Assembly (NCBI GenBank): GCA_012295275.1
Contig: CM022677.1
Coordinates: forward strand, 4,474,715-4,538,714
Reading direction: 5' to 3'
DNA length: 64,000 nt
Source of the DNA: Chrysomallon squamiferum
Lineage: Eukaryota; Mollusca; Gastropoda; Neomphalida; Peltospiridae
Below, one piece after another: positions 14,281-29,353 of the stretch. The position numbers and the translations under genes are program-made. The notes under the pieces are model-generated. The model searched no databases. It saw only the letters and a program-made list of their open reading frames with translations, and had not been told where the DNA came from. The first letter of the stretch is position 1; every line of letters begins with the position of its first letter.

Positions 14281-14540
14281 CTGTAAAGTGTCAACAGAGT
14301 GTTCTTAGCTCATCTTTATCATCACAATCAGTACACACTGACTCTGTCTGTCTCTCTCAGTCTCTCTCTCTCTCACACTCTGTGGTAGTCAGTCTTTGTT
14401 TGTAGGTTTCCAGCTTCAACTGAACGCTGGGCCCACGGTACAACTGTAAAGTGTTACAGAGTGTTCTTAGCTCATCTTTATCATCACAATCAGTACACAC
14501 TGACTCTGTCTGTCTCTCTCAGTCTCTCTTTCTCTCTCTC
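14211..14540. repeat. Tandem duplication of the FNDC3 last-exon start (about 160 bp x 2)
   Basis: The segment with GTGGTAGTCAGTCTTTGTTT through AGTCTCTCTCTC occurs at about 14220-14365 and 14381-14540. Each copy holds the acceptor TTTACAG and the LYRG exon start (acceptors at 14281 and 14444). Both copies share the same apparent one-base loss before LQTKTDY, so the lesion predates the duplication or the reading there is different from FNDC3. Confidence 0.8.
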
Positions 14541-14608
14541 TGTCTGTGTCTGTTTCACTCTGACTCTCTCTCTCTCATATATATATACATACACACACAC
14601 ACTGTTTG

Positions 14609-14610
<2 letters not shown>

Positions 14611-14669
<59 letters not shown>

Positions 14670-14724
14670 GACATCCTAAGACAACAAGGAAGACAAATAA
14701 ACACGTGTTTACCTGTTTGTACCT

Positions 14725-14776
<52 letters not shown>

Positions 14777-14845
14777 CACACACACACACAGACATCCTAA
14801 GACAACAAGGAAGACAAATAAACACGTGTTTACCTGTTTGTACCT

Positions 14846-14894
<49 letters not shown>

Positions 14895-14944
14895 CCTAAG
14901 ACAACAAGGAAGACAAATAAACACGTGTTTACCTGTTTGTACCT

Positions 14945-14991
<47 letters not shown>

Positions 14992-15041
14992 CCTAAGACA
15001 ACAAGGAAGACAAATAAACACGTGTTTACCTGTTTGTACCT

Positions 15042-15089
<48 letters not shown>

Positions 15090-15137
15090 TCCTAAGACAA
15101 CAAGGAAGACAAATAAACACATGTTTACCTGTTTGTA

Positions 15138-15178
<41 letters not shown>

Positions 15179-15313
15179 GACATCCTAAGACAACAAGGAA
15201 GACAAATAAACACGTGTTTACCTGTTTGTACTCACACACACACACACACACACACACACAAGACATCCTAAGACAACAAGGAAGACAAATAAACACATGT
15301 TTACCTGTTTGTA

Positions 15314-15358
<45 letters not shown>

Positions 15359-15410
15359 GACATCCTAAGACAACAAGGAAGACAAATAAACACGTGTTTA
15401 CCTGTTTGTA
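14611..15410. repeat. Splice-junction minisatellite with CA tracts, eight units
   Basis: Eight units of roughly 83-120 bp each contain CCTAAGACAACAAGGAAG, then ACAAATAAACACGTGTTTAC, CTGTTTGTAC and a CA run of variable length. On the minus strand every unit reads donor-like TACAAACAG|GTAAAC and acceptor-like TTGTCTTAG. The true FNDC3 donor at 15402 is the first unit. Confidence 0.9.
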
Positions 15411-15535
15411 CTCGTGGTCGTGACTGTCAAGTCGCTGAACCTGCAGCAAATAAACAATCACATCGCCCGCCATCGGCCTGCAGCTCTGCCTCTCCACAAC
15501 ACAGCTTGTCAGCGTCATGTTGTACAGCTTCGGCG
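15402..15535 (-). CDS. Fndc3: FNDC3 exon: start of last FN3 domain
   Basis: PKLYNMTLTSC then GDVIVYLLQVQRLDSHDHEY and KQ. Open throughout, phase 1 in and phase 0 out. Acceptor TGTTTCAG, donor CAG|GTAAAC. The last dozen bases and the donor are copied repeatedly in the array that follows. Confidence 0.75.
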
Positions 15536-15639
15536 CTGAAACACAACTCGCACAACTTCGTCAACAACGGCGTTACGATTTAAAAAAAAAACTTACAGGA
15601 AAGGAAGATATTCAGATATAAATAAAAGAAATGGGGATG

Positions 15640-15770
15640 CATACTGATAGAAGAAAGAAAAAAGAAAGAAAGAAAGAAGGAAGGAAAAAGAAATCAAAGA
15701 ATGAAAGAAGGCAAAAAAAAAAAAAAAAAAAAATAAGGAATAAAATAAAATAAATAGTAATTTAAAAAAA
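15640..15770. repeat. GAAA-rich and poly-A low-complexity intron sequence
   Basis: GAAA repeats and an A run lie in the intron between two FNDC3 exons. Nothing coding is seen. Confidence 0.7.
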
Positions 15771-16066
15771 AAAGGAACTGGAAACAATTAATTATAGATT
15801 ATAACGAAACACATACCTAATTTTATTTTATAAGAATAACTTATGGCAATAAAAGAAATAAATGAAATAATTTCTGAATCAAAATTCACATACTCAAACT
15901 TAAACCATTGTCACATTTAATTCCTTTATTTATTATAAATTAAAATAATAATAATAATAAAATAAAAAGATCTTGAACTTTTCAAACTTACAACAAAAAA
16001 CAGAAAAAAATAACAGGACTGCAATAAGACATTTCCACGCATCGACTGATTTAAATATATACGTAC

Positions 16067-16225
16067 GTCTCATGGCAGGGGGCGGGGCTACGGTTGTTTT
16101 AAACGTGTAGGTGTCAGAATAAGGACCGCCCCTGCGTCGTTGCTGGCAAATATTCAGAACTCGTAACTCGTCAACTGTGACAGCTTGTTGACCTTGTGAG
16201 TGTGCGCAGGTCCGGTGTACACTGC
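16067..16225 (-). pseudogene. Fndc3: FNDC3 exon: FN3 domain C-terminal half
   Basis: Contains VYTGPAHTHKVNKLSQLTSY, then a TGA in place of an expected Arg codon, then FASNDAGA, and after a one-base frame change GPYSDTYTFKTTVAPPPAM. Acceptor TTTTCAG, donor GTACGT. Confidence 0.75.
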
Positions 16226-16660
16226 CTGAAAACACACACACAGACAGATGAACAGACTATAACATCAATCTTATAGTTATCAAAAAGTTATCAAAAAAAT
16301 AAAAATAATCATTGAATGAATCCACATTATGCAGAGTTTGGACAATCTTCAAAAAAAACACCCCCCAAAACAACAAGAACAATAATAATTTAAAAAAAAT
16401 AATAATAAATAAATAAATATATAAATAATAACAAAAAATAAAATATGTACAGTTTAACATACTGTTAAGGATCAATATAAAATTTAGTAGACAGCTATAA
16501 AAAATTGATCAGATAAATGCCATCTCACACTGAATGTTATTATTTTTTTTTTATTTTTTTTTTTTTACCAACAACCCAAACATTTAGCAATATTAATTTT
16601 TTGCTTTTCTTCCAAAAAATATTATTTATTTATTTATTATAACATTTTGATTTAACCAAC

Positions 16661-16812
16661 CTGCCGTCGTCTTTCTCCATCTCTAATGTATAGGTCAAAA
16701 GGTCAGTGTTTCGACAGTCTGGGAGGACTGGGTGGGAGTGCCCAGGTGGTCACTTTGACAGGGGCACTGAATGCTCCAACTCCTATACCATTCACTGCCA
16801 GGATTCGGATTA
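16661..16812 (-). pseudogene. Fndc3: FNDC3 exon: end of one FN3 domain and start of the next
   Basis: RILAVNGIGVGAFSAPVKVT followed by TWALPPSPPRL matches the FNDC3 linker between FN3 domains. Then a stop and frame change, and YTLEMEKDDGR in another frame. About 20 residues expected between PPRL and YTLEM are missing. Acceptor GTCTGTAG, donor GTTGGT (weak). Confidence 0.75.
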
Positions 16813-16824
16813 CTACAGACAGAT

Positions 16825-20580
<3,756 letters not shown>

Positions 20581-20585
20581 CTTAC

Positions 20586-20683
20586 AGGAATGACCAGGAA
20601 TCGGCCAGGATCTCAAGACATTTGGGCAAACTCTTCTGCAAACTCTTGGAAAGATGGACGGCTTTCTGCATCCAACGTCCAAC
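20586..20683 (-). pseudogene. Egfr: ErbB kinase last exon with premature TGA
   Basis: CWTLDAESRPSFQEFAEEFA, QMS, then TGA, then DPGRFLVIP. The CW..xxxRP subdomain XI motif is present. The TGA occupies the Arg of MARDPQRYLVI in EGFR (an AGA to TGA change). Donor GTAAGT follows, so a C-terminal tail exon is expected downstream. Confidence 0.85.
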
Positions 20684-20741
20684 CTGAAATTTGTTTTAAT
20701 AATCCAAAAATATCCTCAGTGATTTCAACCATGTAATACTG

Positions 20742-21068
<327 letters not shown>

Positions 21069-21130
21069 TGTTATGCATAATATTGAGAAGGAAACTGCAG
21101 TGTCTTTGCATGACGATGTTTATGACTCAC

Positions 21131-21277
21131 ACTGGATCATGATGACGTGAACGTAGGCGGAGCAGATTGGGGGCTGTGGTAGTCGCTCTCCACTCTCTAG
21201 GAAATCAACAAGTTCGTGGAGGCAGATGTTGTCGTATGGTGTTTGACCAAATGTAAACAGCTCCCACACAGTGACTC
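21131..21277 (-). CDS. Egfr: ErbB kinase exon: C-lobe helices F-H
   Basis: [17 protein letters not shown] then [18 protein letters not shown] and HVIMIQ. EGFR has [30 protein letters not shown]. Open, 147 bp, donor GTGAGT. Confidence 0.92.
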
Positions 21278-21636
21278 CTGAACAAAAAAACAAACAATTA
21301 TTTTTAAAAATTAATCACTTCCATCGTTTCAAATTTGTTTACATCCTGTCTCAGTGAAATGTTTTTACTATCACAAAACAAGAATAGAAAATTAACATTC
21401 AATATTTCATTATTGAACCTGTAATATTAGTTTTCATGCTTTATTATTATCAAAGATTAGTATTAAAAATATTAATTTCAAAATGAGTAAGAGAAAGATA
21501 TTTTAGACTGTCTGTTCTTATAAGTACACTTTAACTTTATTATTTATATTTTTCATTCTACAAGCAGGTGTTAAAATTGATACATCTTATTCAATTGTCA
21601 TTTCTGCATTAATATTTTTAAAAAATAAGGTTATAC

Positions 21637-21712
21637 CATAACTCCAGACATCAGTTTTGTGCGTGAATATTCTGTCATGTATGCACTCCAGAGCTAACCA
21701 CCTGAGAGGCAT
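21637..21712 (-). CDS. Egfr: ErbB kinase exon: activation-segment end and helix F
   Basis: [20 protein letters not shown] then DVWSYG. WxALE is the ErbB version of the APE motif, and DVWSYG is conserved subdomain IX. Acceptor TTTCAG, donor ATG|GTATAA. Confidence 0.92.
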
Positions 21713-21927
21713 CTGAAACAGTGAAAAAGAATAAAAACCTGTTTTTCATACATTTTCTTGTTTATAGCTTAAAATCTGACATTAATCTTTTCAAAACTTC
21801 ACTTCTTCAATGTTCCCTATTATTAAGAAAACAGAATTTAAACTTTTCAATAGTTAAAATACGAATTTGACAAATTTATCAGTGTTTTTGATTAGTAAGA
21901 AATGTGAATTACTACTGTTCCACTCAC

Positions 21928-22019
21928 TTTTCCACCAGCAGCTCGGTACTCCTCCTCACAGTAATCAAGAAGTTTAGCTAATCCAAAATCGGTGATCTTC
22001 ACCTGATTCATGGTTTGTA
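21928..22019 (-). CDS. Egfr: ErbB kinase exon with DFG motif
   Basis: [20 protein letters not shown] then [13 protein letters not shown] binds magnesium; the Tyr in the activation loop matches EGFR EKEYHAEGGK. Acceptor TTTGTACAG, donor GTGAGT. Confidence 0.92.
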
Positions 22020-22085
22020 CTGTACAAAGACAAAAAATAAAATAAACATAATGTCAAAACTTTATTTACTATTTCAGTGATTATA

Positions 22086-22105
22086 AGAATAATAATAATA
22101 ATAAC

Positions 22106-22187
<82 letters not shown>

Positions 22188-22633
22188 TTACAATTATTAC
22201 TTTTATTACTTTCATTATTACTACTACTATGATTATTACTATTATTACTGTTATTACTATTATAATTACTATAGTTATTATTATTACTGTTGTTGTTATT
22301 ATTACTACTACTACTACTCTTATTATTATTTTATTATTATTGCTGCTATTGTTATTATTACTATTATTTGAAATGTTGAAAATGTATTTACTTATTTATT
22401 TATTGTTTTGTAAAGCTGACTAACAAAGATTCTAATTAATCTTTTAGAGGAAAAATACTTTTTTAAAATAGAGAAAGAAATAAAACAAAACTACTTTCTA
22501 TTGGATCTAGACCATCACACGAGTCAGCACACTCCTCTCCATGACTTACTGAACAACAACAATAAACAATATTAGTAATAATAATAACAATAACAATAAT
22601 ACGAATAATAATAGTAATAATAATAACAACAAC

Positions 22634-22701
<68 letters not shown>

Positions 22702-22742
22702 CAGTAATAATAGTAATAATAAATATTAATAAATAAATAACA

Positions 22743-22789
<47 letters not shown>

Positions 22790-23070
22790 TAATAACAATG
22801 ATAACAATGATAATAATAGTAATAATAGTAATAATAACAATAATAACAATAATAATAGTAATAATAATAATAATACTAAATATTAATAACAATAATAAAT
22901 AATAATAACTATTATAAATAATAATAATAACAATAATAAATAATAATACTACCAGTAATCCAGTACTAGTACTATTACTACTACTAGTAATAGAGATAAT
23001 AATAATTTTTGTAGCAGTATTAGTAGCAGTAATAGTAATAACAATACTACTACTAGTACTGCTACTACTA
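22086..23070. repeat. AAT/ATT trinucleotide-repeat region
   Basis: AAT runs turn into ATT runs near 22162, giving a perfect fold-back, then degenerate ATT/ACT. A second AAT-rich block covers 22560-23070 with AGT/ACT variants. This occupies the place where the missing ErbB exons should be. Confidence 0.9.
22513..22548 (-). CDS. Egfr: ErbB furin-like mini exon
   Basis: Joined to the previous exon it gives CQK-LSHGEECADSCDG, parallel to EGFR CQKLTKIICAQQCSG. Acceptor TTGTTCAG. The donor is uncertain: GATG|GTCTAG is weak, and the open frame runs on through LDPIESS. It is stranded between two trinucleotide-repeat blocks. Confidence 0.6.
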
Positions 23071-23324
23071 ATACTAATACTAATGCTTCTTGTGTTATTC
23101 TGTTTTGTTATTAAGTGTTTAAAATACAGAGCACTTAACATGTATTGTAGATATTGCAAAATGGAGTTATCTCCATACATTACAACATGACTGAAAACAA
23201 TTTTCCAGTGATTCGTATATTAAAAAAAAGAAAAAAAAAAAAAAAAGAAAGAGAATAAGCAATGTAATCAGTATGTATTTACTTTTATTTAACACTAAAC
23301 TGATAACTAAATATGTGACACTAA

Positions 23325-23500
23325 CACTGTGACTTACATTTCTGACATTGTGACTTACACAGACAGACAGACAGACTGGCACACACACAGACAAATACTC
23401 ACATGGTCAGATATAACCCACTTCATGTGACTTATATTTCTGACATTGTGACTTACATTTCTGACACCTGTGACTTACATTTCTGACACATGTTTGGTCC
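23325..23500. repeat. Repeated splice-donor segment of the furin-like exon
   Basis: TGACTTACATTTCTGACA-like blocks occur at about 23331, 23429, 23450 and 23471. The last is the genuine exon end plus donor; the others are copies downstream in the intron (one has TATA in place of GTAA). Confidence 0.8.
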
Positions 23501-23562
23501 TGGTCCCCAGCAGTGTCGTTTCTTTGTTGTTGGCATGTAACAGTTCGGATGACATTCTTCAC
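23479..23562 (-). CDS. Egfr: ErbB furin-like region exon
   Basis: EECHPNCYMPTTKKRHCWGP then GPNMCQK. Corresponds to EGFR [20 protein letters not shown]. 84 bp, phase 1-1, acceptor TTTTGCAG, donor GTAAGT. Confidence 0.85.
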
Positions 23563-24021
23563 CTGCAAAATAAAAAAATCAATAAATCAATAAAAAAAAA
23601 TCAAAAAAAAAAAAAAAAAAATAAAAATAAAAATAAAAATAAAAATAAAAAATATATGTAAAACAAAGAAACAAAGAATTATTAAAATTCATTAATATCA
23701 AGAGGAAAATTTAATAAAATTTAATTATATTAAGAAAACAGATTTAAATACATATACAATATTTATTAATAAATGAATGAAATATATATATACACACACA
23801 CACACACAAACATGTAATAAAAGACAGGTTTAAATAAATATAAATATTAATTAACAAATGAATATATGATATAGACATAAGCATGTGTATGTGTGAGGGT
23901 ATATATGTATGTGTATGTGTGTGTACATATGTGTAAGTGTGTATAAGTATGTGTAGGTATGTGTGTATGTGTGTTGTGTATCTGTTATTGTGTATACATA
24001 AACACGTTTGTTGTATACATA

Positions 24022-24066
<45 letters not shown>

Positions 24067-24156
24067 TAAATAATCTAACATTTTCCTATTAAACTCTGAC
24101 TTTTGTATATTTGATGAGACGAGAAATCTTAAAACAGTACAGGTAACAAAGTTTAC

Positions 24157-24320
24157 CTGAGTAATCACTTTTCTGTTGATTACCCTGTGAGTCAAAATAG
24201 ACTTTGTTCTTGTAACAGTTACATGTGTTACAACCAGTTAAAGATGATAATGAAGAGAAAAAGTCTGTACAGGATGTGCAAATTTCCACTTTGTTAGACA
24301 CAGGCATAGAGGAGGTGAAA
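24157..24320 (-). other. Candidate alternative exon with Cys-rich frame
   Basis: Bounded by a good acceptor (CCCCTTGCAG) and donor (TCAG|GTAAAC) inside the ErbB intron. One frame reads VEICTSCTDFF then LTGCNTCNCYKNKV, a CNxCxC pattern like half of a VWC or pacifastin-type module. Its phase does not fit the flanking ErbB exons. If spliced after 24699-24833 the reading frame meets a TAA within about 28 codons, ending the protein after the L1 domain. Could be a chance pseudo-exon. Confidence 0.35.
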
Positions 24321-24698
24321 CTGCAAGGGGTGTTGTAGTTTTTATATCAGTGATAATAAAATGAAGGTGACTGTTTTTCAGTGAGGTTTCACCAACAGGA
24401 TCAGTTTTTATCTGAGCAAGTAGTAGCATTCTCCTGTTCCGAGTAGAACTCGATGAATGAATTATCAAAATCTGTGACAGACTTTTTAAATCTATGAGAA
24501 GGTATTTATAACATAATTTTTCTTGCTGACCAATGCAAGCAATTATCTGTTTGTTATAGCTATCTTCATGATTTACTGGATATGCACTGACTGACAGATA
24601 CACAGACAGACAGACAGACTGGCACACACACAGACAAATACTCACATGGTCAGATATAACCCACTTCATGTTTAAAACAATGAAAGACAAATACTCAC

Positions 24699-24833
24699 AT
24701 TTGTGGGTGTAACCCACTTCATCATCAAAACTGATGGGTGTGTCCATACTGAGGCTGATGTCCTTCCAGTCGATGGTAGACACAAAACACAGCAGATTGT
24801 TGAACTGAAAAAAAATCTTGCCACGGAGAATTT
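24699..24833 (-). CDS. Egfr: ErbB exon: end of L1 domain
   Basis: EILRGKIFFQFNNLLCFVST then IDWKDISLSMDTPIS and GYTHKC. It parallels EGFR [20 protein letters not shown]..IQW. 135 bp, phase 1-1, acceptor TTTCAG, donor GTGAGT, open. Confidence 0.9.
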
Positions 24834-24979
24834 CTGAAACAGAATACATTTTGAATTATGACATTAATTCCATATAGAGACATTTTATTTTATTTTATTT
24901 TTTTTACTGTTTTTATTTCTATTACTTTTTTAAATAAGATTTTATAAACCCTTCCATCCATCCAAATAATGATCTTTCC

Positions 24980-25005
24980 ATCAATACATCTGTATATCCA
25001 TCTTT

Positions 25006-25037
<32 letters not shown>

Positions 25038-25350
25038 AATACATCTATATATATCCATCTTTACATTTATCTATATTATATCCATCTATAAATATATCTA
25101 TATATATCCATCTGTAAATACATCTATATATATCTATAAATATATCTATATATATCCATCTATAAATACATCTATATATATCTATAAATATATCTATATA
25201 TATCCATCTATAAATACATCTCTGTATATCCATATATAAATATATCTGTAAATCTACATATAAATACATATGTATATCTATGTATAAATACATCTGTATA
25301 TCTATGTATAAATACATCTGTATATCTATTTATAAATACATTTATATATT
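24980..25350. repeat. CTATATATATC/CCATCTATAAATA degenerate minisatellite
   Basis: Repeats of CATCTATATATATCTATAAA and variants with TGTATATC, in an ErbB intron. Confidence 0.85.
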
Positions 25351-25400
25351 CAATATATTCATCCATGCATCAAATGTTTAAAAATAACAACAAAACTAGA

Positions 25401-25635
25401 CTTACCTTGTAAATTTATAAGGAGAAGTTCTTGCAATCCAATTATAGCAGAGTTTTAAAAATAACAACAAAACTAGACTTACCTTGTAAATTTATAAGGA
25501 GAAGTTCTTGCAGTCCAGTTATAGCAGAGTTTTAAAAATAACAACAAAACTAGACTTACCTTGTAAATTTATAAGGCGAAGTTCGTGCAATCCAATTATA
25601 GCTGACTTTGTTTGATAGTTCAGGACTACCAACAG
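25401..25635. repeat. 77-bp tandem triplication of the L1 exon 3' end and its donor
   Basis: The block CTTACCTTGTAAATTTATAA occurs at 25401, 25478 and 25555. Each copy carries the exon end and the GTAAGT donor. Only the third is joined to the full exon. Confidence 0.9.
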
Positions 25636-25916
25636 ACTGTAGTGTTCCTGTAAGTGTTGGTACAGAGTTTCACCTCGGATTGTTCTCAGACTTGTCAGGG
25701 GGATGCGGAGAGCGTACACGCCCACTATCAGGACGTACCCCATCACCTCCTCGATGTTCTCCAGAAAGGACAAGTCGTAGTCGTAGTCGCTGTCAAGAAA
25801 AACAATCTCCAAGTTGCCGGCCACGTACGTGCAGTTGGTGTACATTTGTTTGTAAGACTCGTAACGAAAAAATGCATATCCCCTAGCAACCAGGCCCTGA
25901 GAAGTACCAGTACACA
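25560..25916 (-). CDS. Egfr: ErbB L1 (receptor L) domain exon, 119 codons
   Basis: Key blocks are VCTGTSQGL, YTNCTYVAGNLEIVFL, YDLSFLENIEEVMGYVLI, ALRIPLTSLRTIRGETLY and LHELRLINLQ. They align block for block with the N-terminal L domain of EGFR (CQGTSNKL, NCEVVLGNLEITYV, YDLSFLKTIQEVAGYVLI, RIPLENLQIIRG). Acceptor ATTTCAG, donor AAG|GTAAGT, phase 1-1, fully open. Confidence 0.9.
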
Positions 25917-26320
25917 CTGAAATATAAAACACAGTCATTACTATTGTTCTTCTTCTTGTTATTAATGATACAGTGACTTTAATTAATGACATTATATGCT
26001 TTATCTTGAAATAAAACTGATATAATATTGCAACTAACAAAGTTATTATAATACCAATATTACAATATTGTATGATTTATCAAAGGGAGATTATCAAAAA
26101 GGAATTTTCCTGGCACATAACAGCAGTTTGATTTAGCACTTGAAAATTATGTGTGTGTGTGTGTGTTTGTGTGTGTGTGCGTGTGTGAATTTATATATAT
26201 GTATGCATCATGCAAGTAGGTGTGCTTGTGTTTGTTTTTGTATTTCTGTATATGTTTATTAACAAAAAATCTATTATACATACAAACACTTCTGTAAACA
26301 GTTTAATTTTTTTTTCTTTC

Positions 26321-26324
<4 letters not shown>

Positions 26325-26401
<77 letters not shown>

Positions 26402-26402
26402 G
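26325..26402. repeat. AAT microsatellite
   Basis: Uninterrupted (AAT)n of about 75 bp in the large first ErbB intron. Confidence 0.95.
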
Positions 26403-26961
26403 TACTGGTAGTAGTAGTAGTATGTTAATAATAATAATTAAAATTTAAAAAATAAAAACCTGATGTCTAATTAACTTAAATTCCTGTCATTCTGTAACTT
26501 GAAATACAAATCTCTAAAGAAAGTCAACATTTATATTTGAATACTGCAGTAAAAAGATTTATATTCATTTGTTAAAGTCAATATTGTAAAGAAAAATTAT
26601 TATTATTATTAAACTCCATACACACCAGAAAATGAACTTTAAATAACAATTTTTATTTATTTCATTTTATTACCTATTTAACTTTTATTTAATTATTATT
26701 TTATTTGTTGTTTATTTGTCTGTAATGTTTATTTTTCATTAATTTAAATTATTTCAATATCAGTTACTATGGTAAACATTGTTTTTTCTGTTGCCAACAA
26801 AACCTTGAATGTAGAAAAAAAAAAAAAAAATAGGCCTCACTGTTATTGACCAATGAGAAATTCAAAACAGACCAATCATTTCAGTTCATTTTGATTATCT
26901 GTAACTTGTCATTCACTTATTTTCTTTTGTAATACCAGAAATCTGCAACATTTAAGTGTCT

Positions 26962-27350
26962 AACAATTACCTGATAACCCAAACAAGACCTCACAACAAT
27001 CTCATTGAATCAAATAACAATTAAAACCACCACTAATTACATTATACTGATAACCCAAACAAGACCTCATAACAATCTCATTGAATCAAATAACAATAAA
27101 AACCACCACTAATTACATTATACTGATAACCAAAACAAGACCTCACAACAATCTCATTGAATCAAATAACAATTAAAACCACCACTAATTACATTATACT
27201 GATAACCGAAACAAGACCTCACAACAATCTCATTGAATCAAATAACAATAAAAAACACCACTAATTACATTATACTGATAACCCAAACAAGACCTCGCGA
27301 CAATCTCATTGAATCAAATAAAAAAACACCACTAATTACATTATCTGAAC
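26962..27350. repeat. 76-bp tandem repeat, five copies
   Basis: The block CTGATAACCCAAACAAGACC begins at 26971, 27047, 27123, 27199 and 27275 (two copies with one change each), exactly 76 bp apart, in ErbB intron 1. Confidence 0.92.
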
Positions 27351-28392
27351 TGGACATTCTCGTAACTGACCATCAAAACCAAAAATTATTCTGTCACCTA
27401 AAATGGGCCTAATTGTGATTAAACCAATAAAAAAAAAAGAGCAACCCCATGGGAAACTGCAAAATGCAGCACATCTGACCTATTTCCAGCTACTAACTCA
27501 CCATTATTACTAGTAGCAAACACCTTTTAGTTAATAAAAAAATAAAACAAGAAAAAGAAAAGAAGAAACAAGAACAGGAATAAAAGGAATAAGAAATAAT
27601 AATTTAAAAAAAAATATATATCTCTGTATCTCTCTTTCTCTCTCTCTCTCACTGTCTATCTCTCATTCTCTGTCTCTCTCACTCTCTCTCATAATTATGT
27701 TATTTTATTAATATTAAATTTATTTTAAAATTCATTCAGTCTTAGTTTTTTTTTTTTTCTCAGTACATAATTGTTTTTGTTTTTATTATGAATACTTTTG
27801 TAAACTTTAAGTGAAATGAAATAAAATAAAACCTTTTTTTATAAATTACTCTGTTGTTTGTTTTAACTATTTACTGTAAACATTAAAAATGACAAACAAT
27901 TTTTAAAACCATTTTTTTTTTCCCTCTTTTCTGTAAACAATTAATTATTATATAAAATAAAATGATTTTTGAAATTTACTATTTTCTATTAAATGAAATA
28001 AATATGTTTTTTTAAATTAGTGTGTTTGTTGTTTGTTTTTAATACTTTCTGTAAACAATTATTAAATGAAATAAAGACAATTTTAAAAACTAAATTTACT
28101 ATTTTCTGTAACAATTAATGTAAATAAAACTGATTTTAAAATAACAATGTGCTTGTTTTCTTTTCAGATAATGTATTACCAACAGAACTAACATTTGTAT
28201 ATATTATGGGGGAGGGTATACAGATCTGCTGAATATGTTTGAGGGGAGGGTTAATTCTCTGGGAAAGGGAAGTGAAACAGTAGATAAGTGCTGGTGTACT
28301 AGGACGTTTTGTTAAACAAAAATTAAAGAATTTAATCTTTATAAATTTTATTTTCGATTCCATTTTTATAAAATATATTATTTATATATTTT

Positions 28393-28427
<35 letters not shown>

Positions 28428-28464
28428 CGAGAAAAACACGCGTTTTGAACTCCATGTCATTTTG

Positions 28465-28507
<43 letters not shown>

Positions 28508-28598
28508 CAAAAATTAAAGAATTTAATCTTTATAAATTTTATTTTCGATTCCATTTTTTATTATTTATTTTTAAATTACTTTTTATTTATATATTTTT

Positions 28599-28654
<56 letters not shown>

Positions 28655-28749
28655 CGTTAATATTTAGATATTACACAACGCTACATTTGCCAGGTGAAAA
28701 CACGCGTTTTTGAACTCCATGTCATTTTGGAAAACAAAATTCAACCTAC

Positions 28750-28855
28750 CTTGTTCGTCCGCTAAATTCATCAGTCCAGAGGTAATCCATAGCGAAGTGA
28801 AAGACAACACTAAGGCACAGTAAAATGTCATGGCATAAATCAAGCTTCCAAACAA
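28750..28855 (-). CDS. Egfr: ErbB exon 1, signal peptide (copy 1)
   Basis: Start at 28855 or the internal Met at 28831. FYCALVLSFTSLWITSG is a hydrophobic signal peptide, followed by LMNLADEQ. Donor CAAG|GTAGGT, phase 1, joining the L1 exon to give V-C-T-G-T. Confidence 0.7.
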
Positions 28856-28990
28856 TTTTATATTTTTTAAATTACGAAAGTTGTTAAAGTGTCCCCGGTC
28901 CGCGCGCTTTCTCTAATAGTCTCGCCGGAACTTCGGAATACTTCGGGATTCTGTGCTCGTGTCGGAAACGACTTGTTCCCCTTGGGTGGG
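28856..28990 (-). promoter_or_regulatory. CpG-containing upstream region of ErbB exon 1 copy 1
   Basis: A GC-rich island (CCGGTCCGCGCGC, TCTCGCCGGAACTTCGG) lies just upstream of the ATG and is repeated before exon 1 copy 2 (29460-29560, there with TGACGTCA, a CRE-type site). It is probably promoter or 5' UTR. No TATA box is assigned. Confidence 0.35.
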
Positions 28991-29016
28991 GCGCGCAGCA
29001 CTTTTCACCCGTGATA

Positions 29017-29066
<50 letters not shown>

Positions 29067-29176
29067 TAGTCAAAAATTAAAGAATTTAATCTTTATAAAT
29101 TTTATTATCGATTCCATTTTTTATTATTTATTTTTAAATTACTTTTTTATTTATATATTTTTTCATTATTATTATA

Positions 29177-29215
<39 letters not shown>

Positions 29216-29353
29216 GATAATTTATTATTATTATTATTATACGTTAAATATAAATATAAAATGAAAAATAAAACTAAAACAACGCTACATTTGCCAGGTG
29301 AAAACACGCGTTTTTGAACTCCATGTCATTTTGGAAAACAAAATTCAACCTAC

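Larger units (their letters stand above)
13970..16812 (-). pseudogene. Fndc3: FNDC3-like 3' gene end, decayed
   Basis: Exons on the minus strand at 16661-16812, 16067-16225, 15402-15535 and 13970-14280 follow the order of the C-terminal third of FNDC3A/B, an ER/Golgi-anchored protein with many fibronectin type III domains and a C-terminal membrane anchor. Diagnostic pieces are RILAVNGIGVGAFSAPVKVT, YTLEMEKDDGR, GPYSDTYTFKTT, VIVYLLQVQ, EYKQ, DYHARVCAVRQRRDDAFSP and the hydrophobic anchor AAIIVVIFVIFAILVAFF. Damage includes a stop and frameshift in the second exon, a deletion in the first, and a frameshift and a stop in the last. Splice sites survive, so this is an unprocessed copy. The upstream FN3 domains are not in the window. 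The similarity call is strong; pseudogene status is likely but sequencing indels could contribute. Confidence 0.8.

Noticed and set aside
14451-15518. His-Thr and Cys-Val repeat frames
   Set aside because: Translations of CA/TG runs. Kept only as a splice-junction repeat observation.
22229-22849. Ile/Leu/Asn repeat proteins
   Set aside because: AAT/ATT trinucleotide runs only.
25608-25920. Plus-strand frames of 92 and 88 codons
   Set aside because: Antisense shadows of the ErbB L1 exon, which is clearly coding on the minus strand.
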